Shown one piece after another: positions 46,439-55,373 of a stretch of DNA of 64,000 nt. Origin of the DNA: Ruegeria sp. A3M17 (GTDB taxonomy: Bacteria; Pseudomonadota; Alphaproteobacteria; Rhodobacterales; Rhodobacteraceae); NCBI RefSeq assembly GCF_003318255.1, contig NZ_QOCF01000007.1:186001-250000 (forward strand), written 5' to 3'. The position numbers were made by a program, and so were the translations under genes. The notes under the pieces were generated by a model. It worked only from the letters and a program-made list of their open reading frames with translations. It did not search any database and was not told the DNA's origin. The stretch's first letter is position 1. Each line of letters starts with the position of its first letter.

Positions 46439-47422
46439 TCAGCTGTCTAATGCCATCCGGAACACGATCTCAGAGGCTTTACGCAAAGCCTCATACTCTT
46501 CGGGCGTATCCCGGCGGAACGTCTTGTCCTCATCGCTTAGCTTTGTCGGGCTGAACAGTTCGGGTCGGTCGGGAAAGAACTCTTGCTGAAAGGCGGTATC
46601 CTGCTTGGCCAGGAACTCGTCCAGCCAAGCGCGCTCATCTGGTTCCAGCACATCGTTCCGGCGCACCATGACGGGGTCATCGACAATAATTCGGCGCAAC
46701 TGGCGGCTTTTCTTACGCCCCAGCGCACGGGAGATGACGCCAAAAGCTTCGCTCGCCGCGCGGGATTGCGACGGGTTGGACACGCCCCCAGCGGCAAGTT
46801 CCTCGGCCAATGGTGTGCCGATCCGCGACAGGAAATCATCGACGACGTTGCCCCGCACCATGCCCGCTCGTTCGTATAAAAGCGGAGCAACGGTGACGCC
46901 GGGAAAGGCGGTGCGTATTTCGGCCAGTTTGGCAGAAAAACTCAATCGTTCCGGGTGATTGCGGATAAGATCAAGTTGCTGGCGGATGTATTCAGTCCCG
47001 CCGTTGGACAGCCGCCCGGCCTTGGCCCGCTGTTTGTAATCGGCCTCGAAGAAATCGGAATACCGCCGGCAATAGTAGGTGATCGTCAATGCACGCGAGG
47101 GGATATCGGCAAAAACCTCGGCCAGCCGGTTCAGATTGCAGCCATAGAACATCTCGGAGGATACAACGCAGGTCTGATCCACATGCGCGTCGTATTCGGT
47201 GGTCATGGCGGACCGAAACGGATCCATCGGATCAGCGCTTTGGTTGATGTGAAAGGCGACGATGTTGTGACTTATCGCGAGACGTGTGTCGCCATCCAGC
47301 CGGCGTCGGCCGGCCTCCATATAGTGCAGGCCGATCTCGTTCATGACCGAATGTTTCCGGCGCAAAAATCCCTGCAAGGCGGTCGTGCCAGTTTTGGGCA
47401 TCCCCATGTGCAGCCAAAGCAT
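46439..47422 (-). CDS. Sulfotransferase-like protein, last gene of the glycan operon
   Basis: This is a 327-residue protein. The start LWLHMGMPKTGTTALQGFLR contains the 5'-phosphosulfate-binding loop (PKTGTT) of PAPS-dependent sulfotransferases, and TCVVSSEMFYGCN and ALTITYYCRRYSDFFEADYK correspond to the 3'-phosphate-binding region (SxE and RR pattern). It likely transfers sulfate to a surface glycan built by the enzymes encoded upstream; that acceptor is inferred from neighbours. It follows the glycosyltransferase gene by 31 bp and converges with the small membrane-protein gene with 3 bp between. Confidence 0.75.
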   Translation of the reverse strand: MLWLHMGMPKTGTTALQGFLRRKHSVMNEIGLHYMEAGRRRLDGDTRLAISHNIVAFHINQSADPMDPFRSAMTTEYDAHVDQTCVVSSEMFYGCNLNRLAEVFADIPSRALTITYYCRRYSDFFEADYKQRAKAGRLSNGGTEYIRQQLDLIRNHPERLSFSAKLAEIRTAFPGVTVAPLLYERAGMVRGNVVDDFLSRIGTPLAEELAAGGVSNPSQSRAASEAFGVISRALGRKKSRQLRRIIVDDPVMVRRNDVLEPDERAWLDEFLAKQDTAFQQEFFPDRPELFSPTKLSDEDKTFRRDTPEEYEALRKASEIVFRMALDS

Positions 47423-47453
47423 TACCTAGCTCCTGTCCCCGAACTGTCCTGCG

Positions 47454-48452
47454 TCATGCCTGCTGGCTGGCCGTGAAACCCGCGGTCATCTGCTGCATGA
47501 GGTCCTGCATCTCGGGCAGGTCGCGCAATTGCCCGATCTGTTGGCGGTGCAGATCGCAGGACGCATGATGCAAGCGCGCAACCTCGGGGTCAGAGAGCAT
47601 TTCGTAATAAAAACCACGTTTGCGATCCAAAACCACGTCGATCGAGGTATTCGTCTCGGCGTTCTGGTTCATCATGTTCCAGTATTCCAGGCCAAGGCTT
47701 TCACCTAAATGGTGGGCACGACCGCGCATCTTTTTGACCAGATAGCTTTCACAGGACTTCAGCGCATAGTGATTGACCTGCACAAAGTCATAGCCGACCG
47801 AGTCACGGGCCGATCGCCAGCTTTTTTCATAGTATCGCTCGGGCATAAGTTGGCCTGATCCGTTATACCAATGACATTCTTCGATGGTTTCGACGGCCGG
47901 CTTTTTGGGCCGGTGAACACCCAACCCATCCCAAATCTCACGCTGGAACATGGTCTTAAAGCCCCAAGCCTGTGGCGGCCGGTAGATCTTTTCCGGAGCG
48001 GCCTGCCGGAACTGATCCGACAAAAACCGGTCTTCATACCGCACGACGCCTGCGTTTCCGAACAGCCGCCAGGTCATTGAAATCGTCTTGGCGTCAGGAA
48101 TAGCATCAGTCAAAGCCCGCAGCGTGTGATCCCCGGTCTTGATGTTGATATGTTCATCGGCGTCGATCACCACGACCCAATCCTGCGGGCGTGCGACTTC
48201 CATCTTCAGGAAAGTATTATAAGCACGCTTTTGCGGGCTGGTTTTTCGGCGCGAATTGTTGTCGATATGCGTCAGCACGCCCTTTTCATCCAACCGTTGC
48301 AGCAAGACATCGGTGCCATCGGTGCAGTCATTGGTCATCACCACCATCTGGTCGATACCAATCGCACGGTTATGGGCCACCCACTCCAGCACAAACGGGC
48401 CTTCGTTCTTCATCGGGGTGACACTGATATATCGTGGGTCCTGATCGGCCAT
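47454..48452 (-). CDS. Family-2-like glycosyltransferase (Glyco_tranf_2_4), glycan operon
   Basis: This is a 332-residue cytoplasmic enzyme. The start ISVTPMKNEGPFVLEWVAHN is the hallmark of the Glyco_tranf_2_4 group, followed by MVVMTNDCTDGTDVLLQRL and the metal-binding acidic motif WVVVIDADEHINIK (DxD). Acceptor-side residues include ETIEECHWYNGSGQLMP. The ATG at 48452 is preferred over the longer reading from 48500, which adds a Gln/Ser-rich stretch. A close relative is encoded at 51506-52489. Confidence 0.85.
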   Translation of the reverse strand: MADQDPRYISVTPMKNEGPFVLEWVAHNRAIGIDQMVVMTNDCTDGTDVLLQRLDEKGVLTHIDNNSRRKTSPQKRAYNTFLKMEVARPQDWVVVIDADEHINIKTGDHTLRALTDAIPDAKTISMTWRLFGNAGVVRYEDRFLSDQFRQAAPEKIYRPPQAWGFKTMFQREIWDGLGVHRPKKPAVETIEECHWYNGSGQLMPERYYEKSWRSARDSVGYDFVQVNHYALKSCESYLVKKMRGRAHHLGESLGLEYWNMMNQNAETNTSIDVVLDRKRGFYYEMLSDPEVARLHHASCDLHRQQIGQLRDLPEMQDLMQQMTAGFTASQQA

Positions 48453-48561
48453 ACTTGACTGCCCTGTTCGTTGTTCTTGCCCGGAACTTATCGGGATCAT
48501 TCGGAATTTGCCCGTAAATTACGTTGAATTGGTGGAACTACCAAGGGGAAATCCACGCAAT

Positions 48562-50559
48562 TCACCCTCCTGCCCGTTTAAGTTGGTTTGAGAACCGCTT
48601 GTACGTCGGGCACAAATCTCGGGCTTTTTGAAGAAACGCACGGGCAGCTTCCTTTTTGCCCTGTTGTAACAATATTCGCCCGGCCTCGCCCTGAATAGCG
48701 GCGGTGTCGTCGTCGATCTCTGCGGCCTGAATGATCTGCCTCTGGCCCTGTTCAACGGCACCGTTCATTTCCAGCATCTGTCCCATTGCAAAGATCAAAA
48801 AGGCGTTGCCCGGATCGCAAGCCAAGGCATCCGCCATGGTTATCCGCGATGCTGTTCCCTCGCCTTCTGCTTGGTACAGTTCGGCCAATCGTTTGTGATA
48901 GAGTGGATTGTCGGGCACATCCGACAGAACCTTACGTGTGATGTCAATGGCCTCAGCATTGGAAATACTCCCAATATGTGCCCCCAGTTTGGCGCTAAAA
49001 CTCCGTACTCGTGGATCCTCGTCAGGCATATCGGTCATCCGAATAAGACCGTCATGCAGCTGCTTCAAACGGGGTTTGTTTTCCAAAAGCCTGCGGGCTT
49101 TTTGATCCAGAGAAAGGATCGACCAATCCAACAGAAGAAAGTCGAAATTGCACGGCAATCTCACCAGCACTTTGCGCTGTGCGACATGGGAGTTGAAATT
49201 GAACCAGGGCCTGCGGATAACCTTTTGCAGCGACCAGTCGGTAGGTGGAAACAGCCGCAATGATATCTGATCCCGGTAGACAACGCGCGACCCAAACACT
49301 AACACGTCAGGTCGGATCGGTTTGGCCCAAAATGCACGGCTGAATGCCTGGGCTGCTTGCCAGCGTTTTCGCTTTTCCCCCAACGCTGCTGCCTTCAAGG
49401 CACCACAAACCGCGTAGTCTTCGGGCCATGTATGGGGGTCCAACAAAGCCGTCTCGACCATCTCTGCAGATTCATCCCACTTGTTTGCGTAAAACAAGTT
49501 GAGCGCTTGAAGAAGTGGCAGAAACGCGTTGTCCGCCCCCTCATCCAGCAACCTTGAAGCGATATCGCTGGCCTCTTCGGTTCGATCGTCTGAATGCAGC
49601 CGGTTCATGTGGAACAGAACCTTGCCATAAATATGCGCGGCCTCGGACGTGTTCAAAAAGCCATCAAACCCAGTCTGTAGGCGCCGAATTGCACTCTCAT
49701 TCGCCTGAGAAATTTCTTCTTCTGTCAGAACATCCCGAAACACTCTTCGCTGTTGACCCGAAATCCGGGCGGCCGCCATGGAAAAGGCCGAGATGACCGG
49801 CGCGATTACCTGATCTGCGCGTGACATTGTATAGAGTTCCAGAAAATCGCGTTTCGCCCGGGTCACCCCGGACAAATCGGTAATGTCTGACATCTGCAAT
49901 AGATGTGGAAACTGTTTCTGAAACCGGGCAATCAGTTCCGGCTGGTCCGAGAACATAATGGCCGCTTTATCGGCGTTCTTCTCTAGATGCGCCTCATACA
50001 GTTCTTCGGGTTCGATCTTTGCAGGCCAGGTTGTGTGCTTCCACGGCAGCCCATTCAGAATATCACCGCGGCGGATGTGATAGGCCGACACGCCCTGCCC
50101 TGACAGCCTGGCATCCGCGCAATCCATGATTCCGCGTATTTCTTCGGTGAACCCGACCCGGTGAATAAAGTCGCGATATCGCGGGCGGATGGTCTCGACG
50201 TCCTCCCACGGGAAGGCCAGCACCTCGAAACCTTCCTCGACCAGCACCGACCGTCCAGCGTTGAGATGCGCAATCAGGCGGTCGGGCGACGTGTCGCTTT
50301 GGAAGGACCAGATCGGCAAGGCATTCTGCGAAAGAGCTCCGAACTCCTTAGGAGTCAGGAAATGTTCATCCATCCAGTCCTGCGCGAACAACTCTCGTGG
50401 GTGGTCCAGCTCAGGCGCGTCCGCGCCCTGCGGGAACCAATTCACCCGGTAGGTCGTGCTGAAATCTTCGGCCAGCCGGATGCAGGTCAGCATCATCAGC
50501 AACCGGGCGCCCATGCGGTCCTTGCGCTGACCGACAAACACACCTTTGGCGGTGGTCAC
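48562..50559 (-). CDS. Fucosyltransferase-like protein fused to TPR repeats
   Basis: This is a 665-residue protein of two parts. The N-terminal ~280 residues contain GQRKDRMGARLLMMLTCIRL and SAYHIRRGDILNGLPWKH. The HIRRGD motif is that of alpha-1,2/alpha-1,6-fucosyltransferases (GT11/NodZ group), where it binds GDP-fucose; later AIMFSDQPELIARF fits the same fold. The C-terminal half is helical, with TPR-like repeats at about 300-420 and 560-655 (AVEQGQRQIIQAAEIDDDTA). Its start overlaps the stop of the preceding gene in an ATGA. Donor sugar is inferred from the motif only. Confidence 0.72.
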   Translation of the reverse strand: MTTAKGVFVGQRKDRMGARLLMMLTCIRLAEDFSTTYRVNWFPQGADAPELDHPRELFAQDWMDEHFLTPKEFGALSQNALPIWSFQSDTSPDRLIAHLNAGRSVLVEEGFEVLAFPWEDVETIRPRYRDFIHRVGFTEEIRGIMDCADARLSGQGVSAYHIRRGDILNGLPWKHTTWPAKIEPEELYEAHLEKNADKAAIMFSDQPELIARFQKQFPHLLQMSDITDLSGVTRAKRDFLELYTMSRADQVIAPVISAFSMAAARISGQQRRVFRDVLTEEEISQANESAIRRLQTGFDGFLNTSEAAHIYGKVLFHMNRLHSDDRTEEASDIASRLLDEGADNAFLPLLQALNLFYANKWDESAEMVETALLDPHTWPEDYAVCGALKAAALGEKRKRWQAAQAFSRAFWAKPIRPDVLVFGSRVVYRDQISLRLFPPTDWSLQKVIRRPWFNFNSHVAQRKVLVRLPCNFDFLLLDWSILSLDQKARRLLENKPRLKQLHDGLIRMTDMPDEDPRVRSFSAKLGAHIGSISNAEAIDITRKVLSDVPDNPLYHKRLAELYQAEGEGTASRITMADALACDPGNAFLIFAMGQMLEMNGAVEQGQRQIIQAAEIDDDTAAIQGEAGRILLQQGKKEAARAFLQKARDLCPTYKRFSNQLKRAGG

Positions 50560-51500
50560 GAGGCGTCCCTTTCCTTCTCAGCCATGGCCTGCCGGCGCAG
50601 TCGGCGGAACCGCTGCCGGGCTTTTGCCGCCAAGTCTGGGTGCCGCTCGGCGCCGATGGCCTCAATCCCCCGAATATACATAGGCAGGCGACGTCGGGCG
50701 CGCATCATCTTGTAATATCCAAGCGCATCCAATGAGCCGTCCATCGCCCCCAGCATCACGGGCTTGAGGATATCCAGCTTGCGCAGCATGGGCGCCGCGA
50801 AATGGTTTGAAAACCAGGTCTTGAGCAACATCACGTTGTCGCCCTGCAGACGCTGAACCTGCTGCCGGTCCAGATCAAAGAATGGGTCGTAAAAGACGTA
50901 AGCCTTACCAGCTGTCTGAACAGTTTGGGCCGCATCGCTCATCGGCAGGTCCCAATCCTGTACGCGGCCGAACCTATAGCGGGTTTCCCAAGGCACCAGC
51001 CGTTCATCCAGTGTTGTCTGAGGGTTGAACGCGATCACGTGCGCACCGGGTACATGCGCCGAAAAGGTCAATGCCCCAAAGCCGCCCATCGATGCGCCTG
51101 CAAAAACCACCTGATCGAACCGGTCAAAGAACCCCTCGGCGACCTTGTTTTCAAAATAGGAAATGATCTCGGGGTCGCGATACCATGCCTTGGTGCGCGC
51201 GAAGACGCCCATGTGGGACCACCCTTCGTCGCGAAAGAACTTCCAGCCCCACGGCTCGCGCGCGAAGGACAGGTCATTGGCATTGGCGATATTGTCGAAG
51301 CTGACTACCAGACGCTTCGGGTAACGCCGGTGGAACAGGATCGAGTGGCGTTCCAGCTTTTGAAAATATCCAGTGCCGTCGCCGCCGGGGTACAATTCGA
51401 CAAACCACGGCGGAGCGGGATCCGTCAGAATACGCTCATACCCTGTCTTGCGGTCAGGGTGTTCCGGTTTCAGCTGCTCTTTTGAAAGATCTTCGGCCAT
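50556..51500 (-). CDS. Alpha/beta-hydrolase-like protein, glycan operon
   Basis: This is a 314-residue protein without signal peptide. The sequence VVFAGASMGGFGALTFSAHV looks like an alpha/beta-hydrolase nucleophile elbow (GxSxGG), preceded by RRYPKRLVVSFDNIANANDL. The C-terminus is strongly basic (LAAKARQRFRRLRRQAMAEK). It could deacylate or otherwise modify the glycan or its lipid carrier, but no proper histidine/acid pair can be assigned with confidence. It is coupled to the fucosyltransferase-like gene by a 4-bp overlap and follows the first glycosyltransferase gene after 5 bp. Confidence 0.6.
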   Translation of the reverse strand: MAEDLSKEQLKPEHPDRKTGYERILTDPAPPWFVELYPGGDGTGYFQKLERHSILFHRRYPKRLVVSFDNIANANDLSFAREPWGWKFFRDEGWSHMGVFARTKAWYRDPEIISYFENKVAEGFFDRFDQVVFAGASMGGFGALTFSAHVPGAHVIAFNPQTTLDERLVPWETRYRFGRVQDWDLPMSDAAQTVQTAGKAYVFYDPFFDLDRQQVQRLQGDNVMLLKTWFSNHFAAPMLRKLDILKPVMLGAMDGSLDALGYYKMMRARRRLPMYIRGIEAIGAERHPDLAAKARQRFRRLRRQAMAEKERDAS

Positions 51501-51505
51501 GATGA

Positions 51506-52489
51506 TCAGATCAGGTTATCGGCGAGCCAGACGCGAAACTCTACCCATTCCGGGCGCATCTTGATTTCCGACACTTTGGCCCGATGCCAGTCACAGGCCT
51601 GCGCATGCAATTCGTTCAACTCGTCATCCGCCTTCAGTTCGGCCAGCAGAGGTGCGGCGCGGAGCGCGGCGGGCAGGATGGATTGGTCAGACTCTTTGTT
51701 GGCATTCATGTCCTGCCAATAGGCTTGCCCCTGATCCACCTTGATGTGGTTTGTTCGACCCCGGTCGCGCTTGACCAGAAACCCATCCATGGACCGGACT
51801 GAATAATGGTGGATGCGTCCCAAGGAATGGTCAAACCCACGCCACGCCCGCCAACCGACCTTATCGGCTGGAAACAGCTTTCCGCCAGCATCTGACCAAG
51901 CGATGTCGGGCGCTACCTCCTCGTCAAACCCCTTCGGGCGATGCGGGCCAAATCGGGTGAACTTGCCATTGTTTCGGAACAGCGTCTTCAGACCGAAGGC
52001 GCGACTTGAATGATAGGGAAATTCCTGATCCCCCATCGAGAACACCTCGGTCACCGGTCTGTCTTCGAAACTGATGTTTCCCGAGCTTCCAAAAAGCTTC
52101 CACGCGAAAGATATCGCATCGACTGGTTGCCCTGCCTTTTGCTCGACCTCGGCAATAAGGTCATGAAATCCGTTGTCGCCGCAGCGAATATTCCAGAATT
52201 CATCTACATCCAGACATAACAGCCAATCGGCCTCTTTGACCTTGGGCTGGCGGCGCGCGCGGCGCAGCATCTGGTGCTGGGGATTGCCTCCTTCTTTCAC
52301 TTGGTTGCTGACATGGGTGGCCAGGCCAAGCTCTTGCAACCTTGCAGCAATCTTGTCCGTTCCGTCATCACAATCGTTGGTGAAAATCACAAAATGGTCG
52401 ATGCCGAGCGTTTTGTGGAACGCGACCCATTCCAGCATGTATGGGCCTTCGTTCTTCATCGTTGTGAACACGGTGATGGACTGAGACAT
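51506..52489 (-). CDS. Family-2-like glycosyltransferase (Glyco_tranf_2_4), first gene of the glycan operon
   Basis: This is a 327-residue enzyme related to the one at 47454-48452: ITVFTTMKNEGPYMLEWVAF, HFVIFTNDCDDGTDKIAARL and the acidic motif DWLLCLDVDEFWNIRCGD. The ATG at 52489 is the proper start (the frame is open upstream with no family resemblance). It leads the minus-strand operon ending at 46439. The upstream region has two 9-base direct repeats GTGTGCTGT 22 bases apart at 52738 and 52760, distant from the start but possibly regulatory. Confidence 0.85.
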   Translation of the reverse strand: MSQSITVFTTMKNEGPYMLEWVAFHKTLGIDHFVIFTNDCDDGTDKIAARLQELGLATHVSNQVKEGGNPQHQMLRRARRQPKVKEADWLLCLDVDEFWNIRCGDNGFHDLIAEVEQKAGQPVDAISFAWKLFGSSGNISFEDRPVTEVFSMGDQEFPYHSSRAFGLKTLFRNNGKFTRFGPHRPKGFDEEVAPDIAWSDAGGKLFPADKVGWRAWRGFDHSLGRIHHYSVRSMDGFLVKRDRGRTNHIKVDQGQAYWQDMNANKESDQSILPAALRAAPLLAELKADDELNELHAQACDWHRAKVSEIKMRPEWVEFRVWLADNLI

Positions 52490-52792
52490 GTTACCCTTCC
52501 CAAATAGTCTTGCCCCACTCATACACATCCCGATCCGCATGGGCGAGACACGAAATTGTAGTAAGGGCATTCCAACGAGAACTGGTGCAACACCACACGG
52601 CAGTTGCACTGAAAAATCGCTAGTTTCTGCTGGATTATGGTGCGGTCGAGAAGCATCCGGCGATTTCGAACTAGCTTCTCAAACCCCTTATATTCATAGG
52701 CGAAACACCTTAGGGCAGTCCTCGGGTCTTACCAAATGTGTGCTGTATTGATAGCTAGCGTGTGCTGTCAATGATTGTCAATTTGAATGCCA

Positions 52793-53428
52793 CTAGGGGT
52801 TTGGGAGACGGTCACAGACATCTGTCGTGTTCCAAGTCGCCTCAACCCCAACGACACCTGCGCTTGCCGAAGCCTTGATTTCATTTGGGCGTACAGGAAG
52901 ATCACATGCACCCTTCAACGCCATCATCATACCTTCCATCAGCTTATCCTGAATTGCAGTAACGGTTGACCCCAAGGAAAACGCGGCCTGCACCGGTTCG
53001 ATGTTTCCGCCGGACTTAAACACATAACCTTCAACTCCATCAACATTTGGGACCGCCATGTAATCTACTAAACCCGGTCCGGCCATCGACCGATATACAG
53101 ACCAGGAAACATCTGGTTTTGAAGGCAAGGTATCTACGATGTCATCGTCAACCCAACCTTGGGCCATCATTTGGGCTGCGAGATTATCAGACGACAACCC
53201 ACCTGCCGCTTTCATCCATGACCGATCGTCGTAAGTGAATTCTGGTACGGTATCCAAACCCATAGTCGTTAAGCCCGACACCATCCCATTATCTTCATCG
53301 ACGGTAATGGCGCCATTGCTTGTTGCTTTGACTATACCATCTAAGGCGTCCGAATTCAGTTTTTGGGCGTACAGTTCTGACGAATGAAAGGTACTCAAAA
53401 CCAAAGATATTGCTGCAACTGCCTTCAT
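52793..53428 (-). CDS. Uncharacterised exported protein
   Basis: This is a 211-residue protein with a signal peptide (KAVAAISLVLSTFHSSELYA, cleavage before QKLN). No known domain is recognised. The mature part is acidic, with several GL/MV repeats (DEDNGMVSGLTTMGLDTVPE) and two cysteines near the C-terminus (ALKGACDLPV and TTDVCDRLP) that may form a disulfide in the periplasm. Base composition is lower in GC than the core genes upstream, and it opens the accessory region. Confidence 0.65.
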   Translation of the reverse strand: MKAVAAISLVLSTFHSSELYAQKLNSDALDGIVKATSNGAITVDEDNGMVSGLTTMGLDTVPEFTYDDRSWMKAAGGLSSDNLAAQMMAQGWVDDDIVDTLPSKPDVSWSVYRSMAGPGLVDYMAVPNVDGVEGYVFKSGGNIEPVQAAFSLGSTVTAIQDKLMEGMMMALKGACDLPVRPNEIKASASAGVVGVEATWNTTDVCDRLPNP

Positions 53429-53754
53429 AACAATTCCTCTAACTAACTGCTGGTAATGGTCTCACTTTAGGCAAAAAAAGCCACATCCGTCCAACTGAAA
53501 TGAAACGCTCATCAACGACCACAAGCACTCCAGAACTTAAAGCGCCCCAAGTTTTTTAGCGAAAAAATTTGAATGCCTGAGATAGATATAGGCGCTACGC
53601 GCTACCCCCCGTCAGGGTGCCGATAGACCAAAATTCCACCTACAGGAATGCCCCTTTAGTGCCATAAAAACATAGGCTTGACGTGTGATTCTACATGATT
53701 CATCTAGGCATTGCATCGCATCGGTGCAGCACTACCAAGAATAGGAATAGTAGA

Positions 53755-53922
53755 ATGATCGTCTTTGACTTTTGCGTCGGCCCCTTTGACTTGCTCGTCG
53801 AGCGTTACCCGCATTCAGTGCCTCTTAACGTGACCCGTGAGGGACCGGGCGAGGTATTCGTTGATGTTGGCCGCTACCAACTGATGTTCATGAACCACCG
53901 GAAGACGGCTAAGGCAGCCTGA
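53755..53922 (+). CDS. Possible 55-residue small protein
   Basis: An ATG at 53755 with AGGAATAG upstream gives MIVFDFCVGPFDLLVERYPH and ends RYQLMFMNHRKTAKAA. The composition looks coding and the ribosome site is reasonable; the frame is also open upstream to 53695. No family is recognised. The 637-bp gap between the exported protein and the recombinase gene contains nothing else I can support, apart from a short tandem repeat (GGCGCTACGCGCTACC) near 53590. Confidence 0.4.
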   Translation: MIVFDFCVGPFDLLVERYPHSVPLNVTREGPGEVFVDVGRYQLMFMNHRKTAKAA

Positions 53923-54065
53923 GTACGCGCGTCTCAATTGACCGGAGTGTAACAAGACAAGTGCCAACCTCTTAATAACCGTCTCATTTAAGTGGGGTTG
54001 AAACTTAAAGTACACCTTCCTACTTAACCTTTATAGGTAAATGATACACTTTCGGAGACAGGCAC

Positions 54066-54617
54066 ATGCTCATCGGATACGCACGGACATCCACAGCAGA
54101 CCAGATTGCAGGCTTTGAGGCGCAGCAGCGTGAGCTTACTGAACGTGGTTGCGAGAAGGTGTTCGCGGAACAGGTCAGCAGTGTAAAGCAGCGAGGTCAG
54201 CTTGAGGCGGCCATAGACTTTGCCCGTGAAGGCGACACTTTGGTTGTCACTAAGCTGGACCGTCTGGCGCGCTCTGTCCCTGACCTCATCGATATACGCA
54301 AGCGGCTTTCAGGCAAAGGCGTCCAACTGCACATCATGAACATGCCAATGATGAATGACAGCGCCACAGCGCAAATGCTTGAGACCATCCTTGGGGCTGT
54401 AGCTCAGTTCGAACGCGAGGTGATGCTTGAACGGCAGCGCGAAGGCATTGCTAAGGCTAAGGCAGAGGGGAAGTTCAAAGGACGTCCTGCCATGGATAAG
54501 ACCAAGGCCACAGCCATCCGTGAGGCGTTCGAGAACGGTGTGAAGCCAACCCAGATTGCGAGGGACTTCGGGGTCAGCAGAGCGACGGTTTATAGGTTGG
54601 CCAAAGAGGCCGCCTAG
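54066..54617 (+). CDS. Serine recombinase (resolvase/invertase family)
   Basis: This is a 183-residue TnpR/Hin-type site-specific recombinase. The catalytic serine is in MLIGYARTSTADQIAGFEAQ (YARTST), with further active-site residues in VVTKLDRLARSVPDL (KLDRLAR) and the E-helix region AQFEREVMLERQREGIAKAK. A C-terminal helix-turn-helix is visible in GVKPTQIARDFGVSRATVYR. It may invert or resolve DNA in this region. No partner transposase was found. Upstream, TTAACCTTTATAGGTAA (54026-54042) has partial symmetry and could be a crossover or operator site. Confidence 0.92.
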   Translation: MLIGYARTSTADQIAGFEAQQRELTERGCEKVFAEQVSSVKQRGQLEAAIDFAREGDTLVVTKLDRLARSVPDLIDIRKRLSGKGVQLHIMNMPMMNDSATAQMLETILGAVAQFEREVMLERQREGIAKAKAEGKFKGRPAMDKTKATAIREAFENGVKPTQIARDFGVSRATVYRLAKEAA

Positions 54618-54641
54618 GGTCTGGCCCCATAAAGCGCCTAA

Positions 54642-54764
54642 AAGCAGCCGTTCGATGCGAAGTGCTTCAACGACCGAGTTGCGGACTTAGCTGTCGTTCT
54701 CAAAACCAACGGGTTCAATACAATAGACAACCTGAGACACTACCTATTTGAGACAGTGCCCTGA
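54642..54764 (+). other. Open stretch without start codon downstream of the recombinase (possible gene remnant)
   Basis: After an in-frame TAA, 38-40 codons read KQPFDAKCFNDRVADLAVVL and KTNGFNTIDNLRHYLFETVP before a TGA. The amino-acid composition looks protein-like, but there is no ATG, GTG or TTG start. It may be the 3' end of a lost gene. Nothing else is seen in 54618-54818. Confidence 0.3.
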
Positions 54765-54818
54765 TAGCAGGCGCTGTCGCTATGCGGCTTCGTGCTTGCT
54801 AAAAGCTTATGCTTGAGT

Positions 54819-55373
54819 TCAATCTGTGCTGATTTCCGAATCCGGGTAGGCTGCTTCTTGGGACGCAGCAACTTCACCTGAATTGTTGGTCATAATACCA
54901 ACCAAAAGGTTCATGTCTGCAAATACCGAATCATCGATGATGATGTAGCTCTTTTCAAGCGTAAGGGAGTCGGGCCCCTCCAACAGCGTGTAATCAAACG
55001 TCAGATTGCTGTCGGTCAGTTGGGGATTGGTGATCTCAACTATCAAAGACGTTGCTTTGCCGTCGACTTCCCCGATAACTGCAGCATTGGGCGGGTCTTC
55101 TGCAAAGCTGTCTTTGCCTTCGTTCCAGGCATCGATCAGTTTTTCAGTCGGCACAACGCTCGCGGCACGAAGCGGTCGGTCAGCGAATACAATCATGTGG
55201 TTACCCGTACCGTTCAGAGTGAGCGTTCCGTCAGACAGAGTTGCCTCATCTGCATGTTGGACAAACAGCACCTTGGGTTTTTCCTGGGTTTCATCCTCAG
55301 ATTGAGCCATCGCTGATGTCGAACAAACCACAACTGCTGCCACGGCTCCGAGAATTCTCATTGAAATGCTCAT
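54819..55373 (-). CDS. Uncharacterised exported protein
   Basis: This is a 184-residue protein with signal peptide MRILGAVAAVVVCSTSAMAQ and a good ribosome site (AAAGGAGATAGAA) before the ATG at 55373. The mature part has VLFVQHADEATLSDGTLTLN and MIVFADRPLRAASVVPTEKL, typical of a small all-beta periplasmic domain; the later IVEITNPQLTDSNLTFDYTL is consistent. It resembles uncharacterised marine proteobacterial exported proteins. No function is claimed. The 451-bp gap to the next gene holds a hairpin at 55765-55797 and parts of dispersed repeats. Confidence 0.68.
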   Translation of the reverse strand: MSISMRILGAVAAVVVCSTSAMAQSEDETQEKPKVLFVQHADEATLSDGTLTLNGTGNHMIVFADRPLRAASVVPTEKLIDAWNEGKDSFAEDPPNAAVIGEVDGKATSLIVEITNPQLTDSNLTFDYTLLEGPDSLTLEKSYIIIDDSVFADMNLLVGIMTNNSGEVAASQEAAYPDSEISTD

